A DNA stretch of 64,000 nt from the NCBI RefSeq assembly GCF_040183065.1, contig NC_091132.1:160415602-160479601 (forward strand), written 5' to 3'. Below the pieces are notes generated by a model that ran no database searches, had not been told where the DNA came from, and saw only the letters and a list, made by a program, of their open reading frames with translations. Made by a program: the position numbers and the translations under genes. Origin of the DNA: Periplaneta americana. Its lineage: Eukaryota; Arthropoda; Insecta; Blattodea; Blattidae. This document shows positions 45,587 to 56,804 of this stretch, piece after piece (the first letter of the stretch is position 1; every line of letters starts with the position of its first letter).

Positions 45587-46475
45587 CTCTAGAGTATGCC
45601 ATTAGGAAAGTCCAGGATAACAGAGAGGGTTTGGAATTGAACAGGTTACATCAGCTGCTTGTCTATGCGGATGACGTGAATATGTTAGGAAATATCCACA
45701 AACGATTAGGGAAAACACGGGAATCATACTGGAAGCAAGTAAAGAGATAGGTTTGGAAGTAAATCCCGAAAAGACAAAGTATATGATTATGTCTCGTGAC
45801 GAGAATATTGTACGAAATGGAAATATAAAAATTGAAAATTTATCGTTTGAAGAGGTGGAAAAATTCAAATACCTGGGAGCAACAGTAACAAATATAAATG
45901 ATTCTCGGGAGGAAATTAAACACTGAATAAATATGGGAAATGCCTGTTATTATTCGGTTGAGAAGCTTCTATCATCCAGTCTGTTGTCAAAAAATCTGAA
46001 TGTTAGAAACAGTTATATTACCGGTTGTTCTTTATGGTTGTGAAACTTTGACTCTCACTTTGAGAGAGGAACATGGGTTAAGGGTGTTTGAGAATAAGGT
46101 CTTTAGGAAAATATTTGGGGCTAAGAGGGATGAAGTTACAGGAGAATGGAGAAAGTTACACAACACAGAACTGTACGCATTGTATTCTTCATCTGACATA
46201 ATTAGGAACATTAAATCCAGACGTTTGAGAGGGTCATGGCATGTAGCACGTAATGGGCGAATCCATAAATGCATATAGAGTGTTATTAGGGAGGCCGGAG
46301 GGAAAAAGATCTTTGGGGAGGCTGAGACATAGATGGGAAGATATTAAAATGGATTTGAGGGAGGTGGGATATGATGATAGAGAATGGATTAATCTTGCTA
46401 AGGATGGGACCCATGGCGGGCTTATGTGAGGGTGGCAATGAACCTCCGGGTTCCTTAAAAGCCAGTAAGTAATAA
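45587..46475 (+). mobile_element. RTE-like LINE, 3' half
   Basis: Starts in RT block '[13 protein letters not shown]'-type sequence. It continues with '[15 protein letters not shown]' (catalytic YADD, about 45655), '[20 protein letters not shown]', 'EEVEKFKYLGATVTN', and, in shifted frames, 'TVILPVVLYGCETLTLTLRE' (46000) and 'EWRKLHNTELYALYSSSDII'. It ends 'YVRVAMNLRVP' and a (taag)n tail at 46470. Frameshifts at about 45690, 46000 and 46240 and a stop at 45925 disable it. Same family as 50682-51017 and 26034-28045. Confidence 0.85.
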
Positions 46476-46829
46476 ATATGTCTACACCCTAGGGTAGCGA
46501 ATTTCCGAGTAACTGTAACTTTCATTCCTAAATATGTCTACATCCCACATTAGCAAATTTGCAAATAACTGTAATATTCATTTCTAAAGATGTCTACACG
46601 CCACCATATCGAACGTCTGCGTGACCGTGTGTATGAATTTAGCCAAGCAAGAAAACTTTCTCGCTTCTCGTCGATTCCGTAACTCTTTGCTGCCGCGACA
46701 TATAAGAATATCAGGAATGCAGAGCGAAAAATTAAAAAAAAAAAAAAAAAAAAAAGAATTGTATTTGTATTTTTATTTCTATCGCATTTGACATGCAATG
46801 TCCCATATACTGTACCTTTTTACCTTATC
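46476..46829. other. spacer with poly(A) tract
   Basis: Holds two near-repeats of 'aaatatgtctacaccc' (about 46478, 46531 and 46588) and an A-run at 46733-46756. No gene is seen. Confidence 0.5.
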
Positions 46830-47125
46830 CTTAAACGTGAAACATATTCGCAGATATCACATGTGAAAGGCATTTCGCGTGTGGGAAGAACCTTACTTTT
46901 TTTTTTCTTTTTTAACACTTTCCGATTCCGTATCTCTTTCCACATACGTAGCACTTAAATATTCTCCCTCTCGAATGTAAGCGAGCATGATTGAGTTGAC
47001 GGCAATTCCAGAAACACTTTCCCCAAATATCATATTTGAATGTCCCTTACACTATGTGTAGGCGGAGATGACTGTAGAAATGTCCCGCTTGTAAAAGCCA
47101 GCTTCTACAGGCATCGCATTTGAAT
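46830..47125 (-). pseudogene. relic C2H2 fingers
   Basis: The minus strand reads, in changing frames, 'FKCDACRSWLLQAGHFYSHL', 'FKYDIWGKCFWNCRQLNHAR', 'FKCYVCGKRYGIGK'. These are three decaying fingers, with Cys replaced (DIWG) and broken linkers. They extend the array of the gene at 47252-48212. Confidence 0.75.
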
Positions 47126-47325
47126 GCCTTTAACCTGTGTGAATGCGTACATGTTTCTTTACGTGTCCCAGTTGTGAGAAACACTTTCCACACGTATCGC
47201 ACTTGAATGGCTTTTCACCTGTGTGAGTACGTACATGTCGCTTTAAATGTCCTAATTGTGAGAAATACTTTCTACAGTCTTCGCATTTGAATGGTCTTTC
47301 GCCCGTATGTACGCGTACATGCCTT
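47126..47325 (-). pseudogene. two intact fingers stranded out of frame
   Basis: The frame carries '[20 protein letters not shown]' ... '[18 protein letters not shown]', then '[20 protein letters not shown]' and a stop at the linker. These fingers keep all Cys and His but lie in a different frame from the preceding nine. They are separated from them by an out-of-frame deletion near 47322, so they are not translated in the present gene. Confidence 0.82.
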
Positions 47326-48212
47326 TGAATGGCCTTTCGCCAGTGTGCATACGTGCATGTATGATTAAATGTCCCGAAACTGAGAAACACTTTCCACACA
47401 CTTCGCATTTGAATGGTCTCTCGCCTGTGTGTATACGTGCATGTATGTTTAAATGCCCTGAAACTGAGAAACACTTTCCACACACATCGCATTTGAATGG
47501 CATTTGGCCTGTGTGCATGCGTGCATGTCGCTTTAAATGTCCTAATTGTGAGAAATCCTTTCTACAGTACTCGCATTTGAATGGCCTTTCGCCTGTATGT
47601 ACGCGTGCATGCCTGTTCAAAGCTGCCGATGATGAGAAACACTTTCTACACTCCGTGCATTTGAATGGTCTTTCGCCTGTATGCATACGTCTATGTATGG
47701 TTAAATGACCTGAAACTGAAAAACACTTTCCACACACATCGCATTTGAATCGCATTTGGCCTGTGTGTGTGCGTGCATGTCTGTTTAAATATGCCCATGC
47801 TGTAAAACACATTCCACACTCGTTGCATTTGAATGTATATTCGCTTTTGTGTATGCGTGCATGTCTCCTAAAATCCCATGATCTTCTGAAAGACTTCCCA
47901 CACACTTCGCAACGAAATAGCATCCCACCTGTGTGTAGGAGCGCATGCCTCTTCAAACCACTCAATTTCAAGAAACACTTTCCACAGACATCGCATTTGA
48001 ATGATTTTTTCCTTTTATGTATATGAAAATGAATGTTCAAAGATTCTCGTGTTAGAACCTCGTTGGATGTATTACACTTGATAGAATTAAGGCTTACGTC
48101 ACTAATGTTTGAACATCCAGGTCTGTTGTTATCACACTGTGTCAATTTTTCATCTTCATTATTAATGCGGACATGTTCTTGTGACACATTCTTCTTAACA
48201 TTATGCACAACG
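47252..48212 (-). CDS. C2H2 zinc-finger protein, last exon (partly disrupted)
   Basis: Acceptor attcgtttcag before 48212; the first base completes the AG|C codon split with the exon at 60318-60400. An acidic linker ('[20 protein letters not shown]') parallels that of the complete gene (IVDNVEKNVSPE). Finger 1 is broken (KCNTSNEVL, second Cys lost). Fingers 2-9 are complete, of the [19 protein letters not shown] type with HTGERPFKC or HTGQM linkers. After finger 9 the frame reads '[20 protein letters not shown]' and stops at 47252, because part of the next finger was deleted out of frame. The product would be a nuclear DNA-binding protein with eight working fingers and a 20-odd residue aberrant tail. 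The first exons lie right of the window. Functional, but possibly decaying. Confidence 0.83.
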
Positions 48213-48247
48213 CTGAAACGAATATAAGAATTTGTTGGTCTCTACTA

Positions 48248-49714
48248 TACAGAGTATTTAAAAAAAAGTATCGAATATTTTAGGAGGTGATAGTATGCAT
48301 CAAAACAAGCCAAAAATATTCAATAAACATGTGTCTTACAGCACATTTTTTCTGAAATCTGAACACTTATTTATAGGAGGTGTTCAATGTGCCGTCCATT
48401 TATGGCAATGAATTTTTCTGACCTACAATACAGCAGATTACCAGATAATCATACCATAGTTGAACCCCTGGCATGGAATACTGAAAACAAAAGTTTGGTT
48501 GCAGATATGAGCAGGGTTCAGCAGAGATGGTGTTGTGAATTTTCGTAATCAGCATCTGTGGGCTGAAGGAAATTCTCATACAGTTGAAGAAATAAGGCAT
48601 CAGCACCCATTCTCAATCAATGTATCGGCACACGTTCTTAACGATAGGTTAAGGGTCATACATGCTACAACAGATATTAACTGGGGCTCGTTATCGAGAC
48701 TTTCTTATTAACGTATTGCTGCCTTGCTGGAGTATGTGCTATGTCAGCAAAGACTACAGATGTGGTTCCTGCATGATGGCACAGCAGCACATTTTTTCCG
48801 CAATGAGCGTGAACATCTGACGCTGACATTTCAGGACCCCTGGATTGACTGGGGAGGCCCCACACCTTGGCCTGCTCGTTCCCCAAACGTAAATCCCCTA
48901 GACTTTTGGTTATCAAGAAATGGCATGAAATCGGAATACTTATTCATAGGAGGTGTTCAATGTCCCGTCCATTTATGGCAATGAATTTTTCTGACCTACA
49001 ATACGGCAGATTACCAGATAATCGTACTGTAGTTGACATTCCTGGCATGGAATACTGAAAACAAAAGTTTGGTTGCGGATATGAGCGGGGTTCAGCACAG
49101 AAGTGTTGTGAATTTTCGTAATCAGGATGTGTGGGCTGATGAAAATTCCCATACAGTTGAAGAAATAAGGCATCAGTATCGATTCTCAATCAATGTATGG
49201 GCAGGTGTTTTTGACGATAGATTAAGGCCATACGTCCTACCACAGAGATTAACTGGGGCTCATTATTAAGACTTTCTTATTAACGTATTGTCTGACTTGT
49301 TTGAGTATGTGCTATGTCAGCAAAGACTACGAATGTGGTTCATGCATGATGGCACACCAGCACATTTTTTCCGCAATGAGCGTGAACACCTGACGCTGAC
49401 ATATCAGGACCACTGGATTGATTGGGGAGGCCTCACACCTTGGCCTGCTCGTTCCCCAAACCTAAATCCTCTAGACTTTTGGTTATCAAGAACAACCAGG
49501 TCAATTTCAAAGAGTGCGTGATTCCTTACGCCGAAGGGCAGAGGAATGCACTGCCATGAATGGACGTCACATTAAGCACCTCCTATGAACAAGTGTTCAG
49601 ATCTCAGAAAGTATGTGTTGTAGGACCCATGTTTATTAGACATTATTCTCTTCTTTTGATGCATGCTACCACCTTCTAAAATATTGGATAGGCTACTTTT
49701 TTTTACACCCTGTA
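48248..49714 (+). mobile_element. mariner-type transposon with internal tandem duplication
   Basis: TA flanks (48246-48247, 49715-49716). The ends are inverted over about 125 bases (left tacagagtatttaaaaaaaa, right complement tacagggtgtaaaaaaaagt, both leading to 'taataaacatg' or its variant and 'ataggaggtg'). A 573-bp segment is present twice, starting 48366 and 48939. Both copies carry 'VNFRNQ-VWADENSHTVEE', 'FSINVWAG', 'MWFMHDGTPAHFFRNEREHL' (with a catalytic Asp) and 'TPWPARSPNLNPLDFWLS'. The N-terminal DNA-binding region is missing from both, so the element is dead. The two copies differ by about 8 percent by eye. Confidence 0.87.
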
Positions 49715-49774
49715 TAATCAATGTGATGAAAAGGAAACATATACACGTACGCATGTTTGCGTGCACGCGCAAAG

Positions 49775-50290
49775 ACACACATTAAAGCACATGTGGGAAC
49801 ATATGGCAATGAGCTGGCATACGTGTTGGCAAAACAAGAGGTATGAAGAAATGACACTGAGTTGTACTATAACAAAATTGCCAAAAAAGCGCCGTACTCT
49901 AGCAATTGGAAGAGGAGGGCACCACATATGGTAGAATGAATGAAGCACGACAATGAAAGGTGGAACAACAAAAACATTCTTCCCAAATGTAATAAACAGA
50001 CTAAAAACTCATACATATCACTCCTAATATCGCAGCAATTATAAGAGTACATGAGAAAACAAGGGCCTATCTAAAGAATTTTAAAATAATTGAAAATTCC
50101 ATTTGTGTTTGTGATATAGGTGAAGACAGAGTTGAACATTTATTCGAATGTCCTATCCTAGAGAACAAAAAGCAAAATCTGAAAATAAGAGTATTCGAAA
50201 GAATGGCCAGTGGACAAAAGTGTATTAGTACAAAATTATTTAAAACCTTTTATGCATTTTATCAATTAAAATCATTTTGAAGAACTTTAA
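49775..50290 (+). mobile_element. LINE C-terminal fragment (RNase H end and CCHC)
   Basis: Frames give 'AHVGTYGNELAYVLAKQE' (end of RNase H, with the G-NE-A motif), 'HDNERWNNKNILPKC', 'NSICVCDIGEDRVEHLFECP' (Cys-Cys-His-Cys knuckle) and 'KLFKTFYAFYQLKSF' then stop. This is the C terminus of an R1/LOA/Jockey-type LINE. Frameshifts are present. Confidence 0.7.
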
Positions 50291-50383
50291 AAACAGATAC
50301 TTCAAATCTAACACAGTGAATTAAATATCTAAGTCATCAGAAACAATATTAGTCAGAAACCCAGCACTAGTGTGTAAATGTGT

Positions 50384-50385
<2 letters not shown>

Positions 50386-50426
<41 letters not shown>
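50386..50426. repeat. (TA)n microsatellite
   Basis: About 40 bases of alternating TA between two convergent LINE ends. Confidence 0.95.
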
Positions 50427-50428
<2 letters not shown>

Positions 50429-50668
50429 AAATTTAGTACACATATTCGGCATGCTTCGTTACTCGTGTGTAACACTACATGCCTATCTAAACATTTAACA
50501 ATCATTATTAAATACTTAGCCTAGCCTAACATGTCCTTTCGTTCTCTATAATTATATGATTCAGTTTCTCAAAGTCTATTGAATTAACAAATTGTATGAA
50601 ACTGTTTCTATAGTTCTTTATTAACATATTTTTTGATACTGGCCAGTTTTCCCATTTTAGAGCACTAT
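50427..50668 (-). mobile_element. LINE C-terminal fragment, minus strand
   Basis: The frame reads 'ENWPVSKNMLIKNYRNSFIQ' and 'FVNSIDFEKLNHI', the last residues of the RNase H-bearing LINE family, with a short 3' UTR toward the TA repeat. It faces the plus-strand fragment at 49775-50290. Confidence 0.65.
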
Positions 50669-50681
50669 TCACTAGTTTCAG

Positions 50682-51017
50682 GAAAATGGAGAAAGTTACA
50701 CAACACAGAACTGCAAGCATTGTATTCTTCACCTGACATAATTAGGAACATTAAATCCAGACGTTTGAGATGGGCAGGACATGTAGCACGTATGGGGGAA
50801 TGCAGAAATGCATATAGAGTGTTAGTTGGGAGGTCGGAGGGAAAAAGATCTTTAGGGAGGCCGAGACGTAGAAGGGAAGATAATATTAAAATGGATTTGA
50901 GGGAAGTGGGATATGATGATAGAGAATGGTTTAATCTTGCTCAGGATAGGGACCAATGGCGGGCTTATGTGAGGGCGGCAATGAACCTCTGGGTTCCTTA
51001 AAAGCCAGTAAGTAAGT
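50682..51017 (+). mobile_element. RTE-like LINE, extreme 3' end
   Basis: Encodes 'EWRKLHNTELQALYSSPDII', 'RNIKSRRLRWAGHVARMGEC', 'RSLGRPRRRREDNIKMDLRE' and 'YVRAAMNLWVP' then a stop, with the (taag)n tail. The frame is intact over about 105 codons, so this copy is younger than the one at 45587. Confidence 0.87.
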
Positions 51018-51184
51018 TATTGCAAAAAAGGTAGTCAAAGTTGATATTGGTCTCAGGAGATTACAGATGTATTTTATGTATATCCCGATAAATACTGACA
51101 ACGAGTAAAGCCATCTGCAATTAATATCATGCAGGTTGAGCCAGCGAACGAGACGGACGTATTGTGTACTGCTCCGCACCAGTC

Positions 51185-52312
51185 ATGGGTCCTCAGAACA
51201 ACTCGTCTAGCACTGTATGCTGCAAGCGCTGTAAAGCTAAGCTGGTGAATGGTTTGAAATGTTCTGATTGCGAAAACAGTTACCATCCTAGTTGTGCAAA
51301 GTCAATTAATTCTATTCAATTTATTGATGAAGAAACCATAAAGTGCTGCAAAAATAGTGAAGCTAGTGAAACTGTAAGTATACTTGAACACAGTTCAGAA
51401 AATTCAGTGGATTTTGACGAAGATTTCCAGAATGCTCTATCAGAGCTTTCTGATTCTGATAATAAAATTGATGTGCGCATTTTCAATTACGTGATTAAAC
51501 AAAAGGACGAAATAATTAAGCAGAAGGACATAATTATTAGTGAGCTTCAAGACAAAATCAAGTTGTTAGTGAAACAAGCGGAAATGCCTGCAAAATCAAA
51601 GATTGTTTACGTAATTACTAATAGTAGTGAATTCGACGACTTTGATCAGTGCACGTCAGCAAATAAAGAACAAACTAATATTATTAAACTTGATAAATTG
51701 GAAAGTGTTGCTTCTACGAGTGCGAACTTAAATAATGTATGCACATCTATCGAGTCGGGAAATGAGTTAACTGATAAATCGAGGTTAAAAACATGTGAGG
51801 TTATACGAAATGACGAATGTAAGATACAAGATAGTTCAGAACAATCTATATCTGTTCGGACCAATACAAATTTGTATAGTGATATAGTTAAAGGAGCTCT
51901 AGATCGACCTAATACTGATAAAGTTGTTCATAGTCATGTAAGAGATGACTATAATAATTCGAGCAATGAGTGGAATACTGTTCAACCGAAGAAACGTACA
52001 AATTCTCGTGTTCAAATAGTGGGTAATAATAAGTGTAGTGGCATAAAAACAGTACCTAAATGTGTTGATCTACATGTATATAGAATAGACCCTGACATTA
52101 CCGTAACTGATATAAAGAGAATGTTAATTTCAAAATTTCCAGAAGTAATATGTGAACAATTGTTCGGAAGAAATACAAAACAATATTCTTCCTTTAAGGT
52201 CACAATTTATGAGAGTAATTTTAGAAATGCCATGAATCCTTCAATATGGCCGTATGGCGCATGTATCGGCAAGTTTTTTCACATTCGTCAGAGGTTGCCT
52301 CCAAAAGAGTGA
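51185..52312 (+). CDS. retrotransposon ORF1 protein (PHD-like finger, coiled coil)
   Basis: The start is taken at 51185 (MGPQNNSSST). An earlier in-frame ATG at 51164 adds seven residues. A Cys-rich module CCKRCKAKL...CSDCENSYHPSCAK at residues 10-40 is a PHD/zinc-knuckle-like fold found in ORF1 of CR1 and Jockey elements. A predicted coiled coil follows (KQKDEIIKQKDIIISELQDK, about residue 110). The C-terminal part (VDLHVYRIDPDITVTDIKRM to IGKFFHIRQRLPPKE) looks like a small RNA-binding or esterase-linked fold, not assigned. The protein should bind element RNA in the ribonucleoprotein particle. The frame is uninterrupted over 375 codons and overlaps ORF2 by 67 bases. Confidence 0.8.
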   Translation: MGPQNNSSSTVCCKRCKAKLVNGLKCSDCENSYHPSCAKSINSIQFIDEETIKCCKNSEASETVSILEHSSENSVDFDEDFQNALSELSDSDNKIDVRIFNYVIKQKDEIIKQKDIIISELQDKIKLLVKQAEMPAKSKIVYVITNSSEFDDFDQCTSANKEQTNIIKLDKLESVASTSANLNNVCTSIESGNELTDKSRLKTCEVIRNDECKIQDSSEQSISVRTNTNLYSDIVKGALDRPNTDKVVHSHVRDDYNNSSNEWNTVQPKKRTNSRVQIVGNNKCSGIKTVPKCVDLHVYRIDPDITVTDIKRMLISKFPEVICEQLFGRNTKQYSSFKVTIYESNFRNAMNPSIWPYGACIGKFFHIRQRLPPKE

Positions 52313-55164
52313 TATTTGACCCGGATTTATTGTTACTTAATATTCGTGGTATTTCTTCAAATAAGATTAACGATATTGAGATTGATTTTTTATCTGATGC
52401 CAGTAATTTAAAATTCTTATGTTTCACTGAAGTTTGGGTCACTTCAGATTCCATTCAATCATGTAATTTTAATAACTTTACCTTGTCTACTTTTTACTGT
52501 CGGGATGAAGTTTTACATGGTGGAGTTGCTATTTGGACTAAGTTGGGACTGGACACATGTGTTATCGATTTAAATGCTTTTTGCATTGATAAACATATTG
52601 AAATTTGTGGTCTAAAATGGTTAATTAATGGTGTTTCTTATATTATTTTGGTTTGTTATAGATCACCTAGTGGTAAACTTAATATATTCTTCGATGGTAT
52701 TTACAATGTTTTACATAGTTTATATACACCAACTGTAAATATCATTTTATGTGGAGATTTTAACTTGAATTGTTATCAGCCCTCAAAAGATTTTATTGAT
52801 TTTAGTAACTTATCTGTCTTTGGCCTTACGCATAGAGTTCAATGGCCTACGCGTGTTTCCGAAAATAGCGCTACTACGATCGATAACATTTTTACCAAGG
52901 TTGATGCTAGGGACACCTGCTGTGTCATTGACAATACGTTTTCTGATCATCGTACTATTTTATATGAATTTTATTGTAATGATGTATTTAGAAATAATTC
53001 TGTATATCCTAAAAGAATTTTTAATTTAACCAATTGTGAGAAATTTTTAAATATGGTGGCTGGAGAGGATTGGATAGATGTCTTTGAACTATCACATTTC
53101 TATCATAAATTTAGTTATTTTTATAATGTATTATTTTAACATATGTTTTCCTGTCAAATTCTGTAAATCTTCTGAATCCCCTAGATACTGGGTTAACAAC
53201 GAAGTTAAATATTCAAGCATGTATCTTAAGAAATTATTTTTTCTATCTAAAGTTTATCCGGAATGTGATATTGTTTATAAAAATGCTAAGCGTAACCATA
53301 GAATATTGGTTAATAACACCAAACGACATTACTACAGTAATATGTTGGATAATGCACTGAATAAAGGTAGTATGGCTTGGAAAATAATCAGAAAGGTAAC
53401 AAATCGTCAAAATATACATGAAAATATTTCTCTGAAAATTGATGATGTTATCACGAAAAATCCTCAAGATATAGTTGATAATTTCAACAAAATTTTTAAA
53501 GATGCACCAGCACAAGTTATCTCTCACTTAAATGGTTCTAATTTTGAACACAATGCTAGTAATTTTAAGTTTACTGACAAATCCATGTATTTGAGTGAGT
53601 TTTCAGAGTCCGAAGTTCATAAAATTATAAAAACTAAACTCAAACGTAAATTCTCATCCGGCCCTGATGAGTTTCCTTCTATGTTAATTATTACAGGTAG
53701 TGAGTTTATAATTAAACCACTTACATACCTTATTAACATGTCTTTTTGTTCAGGTATATTTCCAAATGAATTAAAACTTAATAAAGTTATTCCAGTCTTT
53801 AAAAAATCTGATAAATTGAAAGTGGAAAATTATAGACCCATTGCAATTGGTAATACTATTTCTAAGGTTTTTGAATATTGCATGCTAGACAGACTACTCA
53901 AGTACCTGGATCGTTTTAATATTTTAGTCAATAATCAGCTTGGTTTCAGACCCTCAAAGTCCACCAATACTGCAATCTATAGCGTATTCAATGAAATTAC
54001 GTCTGCTCTTGATAATGGTAAGCCTCCTGTTGGAATTTTTTGCGATCTTAGCAGAGCTTTCGACTGTGTGAATCATAACCTTCTTCTGGTTAAGCTTGAA
54101 AGATATGGTATTCGAGGGATAGTTTTAAAATGGTTTGCCTCTTATCTTCAAAACAGATATCAATATGTGGAAATACTACACAAGGATCATAAAATAAATA
54201 ATTTTACACATAAATATAGATCCAAGAATGTACATATTGATGTGGGTGTTCCTCAGGGCTCTGTTCTGGGCCCTGTATTGTTTCTTTTATATGTAAACGA
54301 TTTACCCATGTATGTAAGAAATCATTTTATGTGTATGTATGCTGATGATACTTCTGTCATTGTAAAAGATGGAGAGGAACTGGATTTAGAGACAACCTGT
54401 TGTGACCTGTTAAAAGATCTCAAAACATGGTTTGATAGCAATCTGCTTCACTTAAATGTTAATAAGACCGGATATATTTACTTTCACAATTCTCAAAAGA
54501 GAAATTTGAAGGACATCAATATTTCTATTCAAGATCAATACTTATGTAAATGGGAAACTACTAAATTCTTGGGCGTTACATTTGATGATTGTTTGTCTTG
54601 GAGACCCCATTGCACAAGTTTAATTTCTAAGCTCAATAGCATTTGTTATCAAATCAGAATTTTGAGGACGATAATAAATCACGATGTATTAATGTCTTAT
54701 TATTTCGCACACGTCGAGTCAAGGCTTTCATATGGTATTTGTTTTTGGGGATCTGGAACCATGCTGAATGATATATTTATTGCTCAAAAGCGTATTGTCA
54801 GATGCATAGCGGGTGTTGACAGTAGGACCTCTTGTAGGGAACATTTTTACAATATAATATTCTTACTGTTTATGGTTTATAAATTTTTAATGTTTTACTA
54901 CTAATTTATAAAAATCTGTCTGATTTTCATCAAAATTGTGATTTCCATACCTACGACACTCGTAACAAAAATAGTTTAACTATTCCAGTTCACCACCTTG
55001 CAAACACTAGTAGAACATATATGGTCTTTGGTATTAAAATATACAACAGTTTGCCTGATGACATCAAATATACAAAAAATTCTCTGAAATTTAAGAATTA
55101 TATAAAAACGAAATTAATAAAATTGTGTCCCTACAGTCTTGAGGATGCACGCATGGGCCGTTGA
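52246..55164 (+). pseudogene. retrotransposon ORF2 (AP endonuclease and reverse transcriptase), frameshifted
   Basis: The first frame (52246-53139) has the endonuclease: 'LLLLNIRGISSNKINDIEID', 'FLCFTEVWV' (Glu of the E site), 'NIILCGDFNLN' (GDFN), 'TIDNIFTK' and 'SDHRTI' (catalytic SDH). After a frameshift near 53110, the second frame (to 54904) has RT: 'KFSSGPDEFPSMLI', 'VIPVFKKSDKLKVENYRPIA', 'NNQLGFRPSKSTNTAIYSVF', 'GIFCDLSRAFDCVNHNLLL' (first Asp), 'GVPQGSVLGPVLFLLYVNDL', 'CMYADDTSVI' (YADD) and 'TKFLGVTFDD'. Near 54850 another shift and a stop interrupt the C-terminal end, which then reads 'GIKIYNSLPDDIKYTKNSLK' to the stop at 55164. All catalytic residues are present, but two frameshifts prevent a single product. 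Confidence 0.87.
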
Positions 55165-55285
55165 AATGAATAATGTTTTTTTTTTTATATTTGACTTATT
55201 TTACATTAAATTGTAATTGTATATATTTGACCATGTCTATGCATACATTATGCCATCGACAATAAAGTTCTATCTATCATATCTG

Positions 55286-55875
55286 CCAACAAACTTATTG
55301 CCACATCCAAGTCGTGACTACTGAGCAATGCAGTTATTAGTGTAGCAGACGGGGAAGGATGAAGGCAAGTGTCCAGCGCCTTAAATCTGGGCCAAATCAA
55401 ATAAGGGAGTAGACCCCCACAGAAAATCCTTGGTCCTCCTAAGTAAGGGGGTTGTACGTTGGACTAACAACTCAACTATGTAAAAAAATGTATAGTTACA
55501 AATATATCACAAAATAAGCGTCAGGTGGAAGCATTGTGTGAAATCGACATCAGAGTGCTCCATTGGAGTTAAATCGCTCGCTTGAACTCGGTCGAGTGTA
55601 GCACCCTCGACTGAGATACAATCGGTCGTGATATGCTCGTAATAAATAGAAGCACAGTACAAGGTTATCTCACCGACATGTCTTATCTTATATGGAAGGC
55701 GACAGATAAGATACACATATTTTTGCTTACACGGTAAAAATAAGGCTTTATTTTCTGCGTTTATGACAAACGTCTAATGGAATGTACCAAAACAGTAACA
55801 TGGAATTATAAATAATATAGTATGAAAAACTTCCATATACAGTTATAACTGTTAATTAATAATTATTCAATATTT
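55286..55875. other. unassigned repeat-like sequence
   Basis: Contains a GC-richer block (55310-55470, 'gggagtagacccccacagaa') that looks like a LINE untranslated region. It has no coding support. Confidence 0.35.
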
Positions 55876-55930
55876 GATTTACCACATATATAATATGATA
55901 GGACCTATCATATTATATATGTGGTAAATC
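55876..55930. repeat. perfect 55-bp palindrome (27-bp arms, 1-base loop)
   Basis: The left arm 55876-55902 starts 'gatttaccacatatataata'. Its exact complement follows at 55904-55930 after a single A. Homology of the arms stops abruptly on both sides. It would extrude as a cruciform and, if transcribed, form a stem with almost no loop. Confidence 0.95.
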
Positions 55931-56228
55931 TTCCGCCTATATACTGTGACAATGTAGAAATGTTATACAAAATATTACTGATATAGCGGTAGATTAATAA
56001 TAATATTATTAGTACAGAGATAACGTCACAGAAAATATAACAAAACGAATAATCATGCTGCACAACTGTTACAGACGCAAAGATTGATACACTATTTGTT
56101 AGAGATTATTATTATTACTAGAAAACTTGATACGGTTCTTGCATTATCATGATTGTGTTCTCCGTTTATAATAATTACATTCACATCCAATAAGATCTAT
56201 CAGCTGTGGCAAAAACAAAATCACTGCT

Positions 56229-56263
<35 letters not shown>

Positions 56264-56533
56264 CATTTATCTACAACATTTATATTACATTTTAAAGCAA
56301 GTTTTGTAGTTGTACTACGGAGAGGTTAGTTAAACACTGCAAAGTTTTGAAATGATAAACATCTATGATGTTACTACACAGTTCATCACTGTAACAAGAA
56401 CGAATGTCTAACGCTTGGCTTATACCATTCAAGGATTTATCGCTCGTAACAATTTTACCCATCATGCATGTGCCCTACCTATCGGATTATGCTATGAACT
56501 ACTTGGCGCTCAAGTGAAAACGTCTGATGCAGA
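55931..56533. other. AT-rich spacer with poly(A)
   Basis: A run of about 36 A at 56228-56263 may be a retroelement tail, but no body is recognisable before it. No gene is seen. Confidence 0.5.
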
Positions 56534-56542
56534 CCTCTGGTT

Positions 56543-56804
56543 AATTTTTTTTTATTTTATTGGGTTATTTTACGACGCTGTATCAACATCTAGGTTATTT
56601 AGCGTCTGAATGAAATGAAGGTGATAATGCCGGTGAAATGAGTCCAGGATCCAGCACCGAAAGTTACCCAGCAATTGCTCATATTGGGTTGAGGGAAAAC
56701 CCCGGAAAAAACCTCAACCAGGTAACTTGCCCCGACCAGGATTCCAACCCGGGCCACCTGGTTTCGCGGCCAGACGCGCTGACCGTTACTCCACAGGTGT
56801 GGAC
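56543..56804 (-). mobile_element. tRNA-derived SINE, full copy
   Basis: Head with 'ccgttactccacaggtgtgg' and 'ggcccgggttggaatcctgg', body 'tttccggggttttccctcaa', end 'tacagcgtcgtaaaataacc'. It is flanked by cctctggtt at 56534-56542 and 56805-56813. Same family as 24794-25035 and the least eroded copy here. Confidence 0.9.

Larger units (their letters stand above)
51018..55285 (+). mobile_element. nearly full-length two-ORF non-LTR retrotransposon (CR1/Jockey group)
   Basis: A 5' UTR (to 51184), ORF1 (51185-52312), ORF2 (52246-55164, one frameshift in the middle and one near the end) and a 3' UTR ending in a short 'tctatctatc' repeat. The order PHD-like ORF1, AP endonuclease and RT without RNase H fits the CR1/Jockey group. 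The exact 5' boundary is not certain; it abuts the RTE-like end. The few disabling changes suggest a recent insertion, in the intron of the right-hand zinc-finger gene. Confidence 0.88.

Noticed and set aside
47307..48026. plus-strand open frames of 133 and 93 codons with repeated '[11 protein letters not shown]' segments
   Set aside because: They are antisense shadows of the zinc-finger linkers (HTGERP) on the minus strand.
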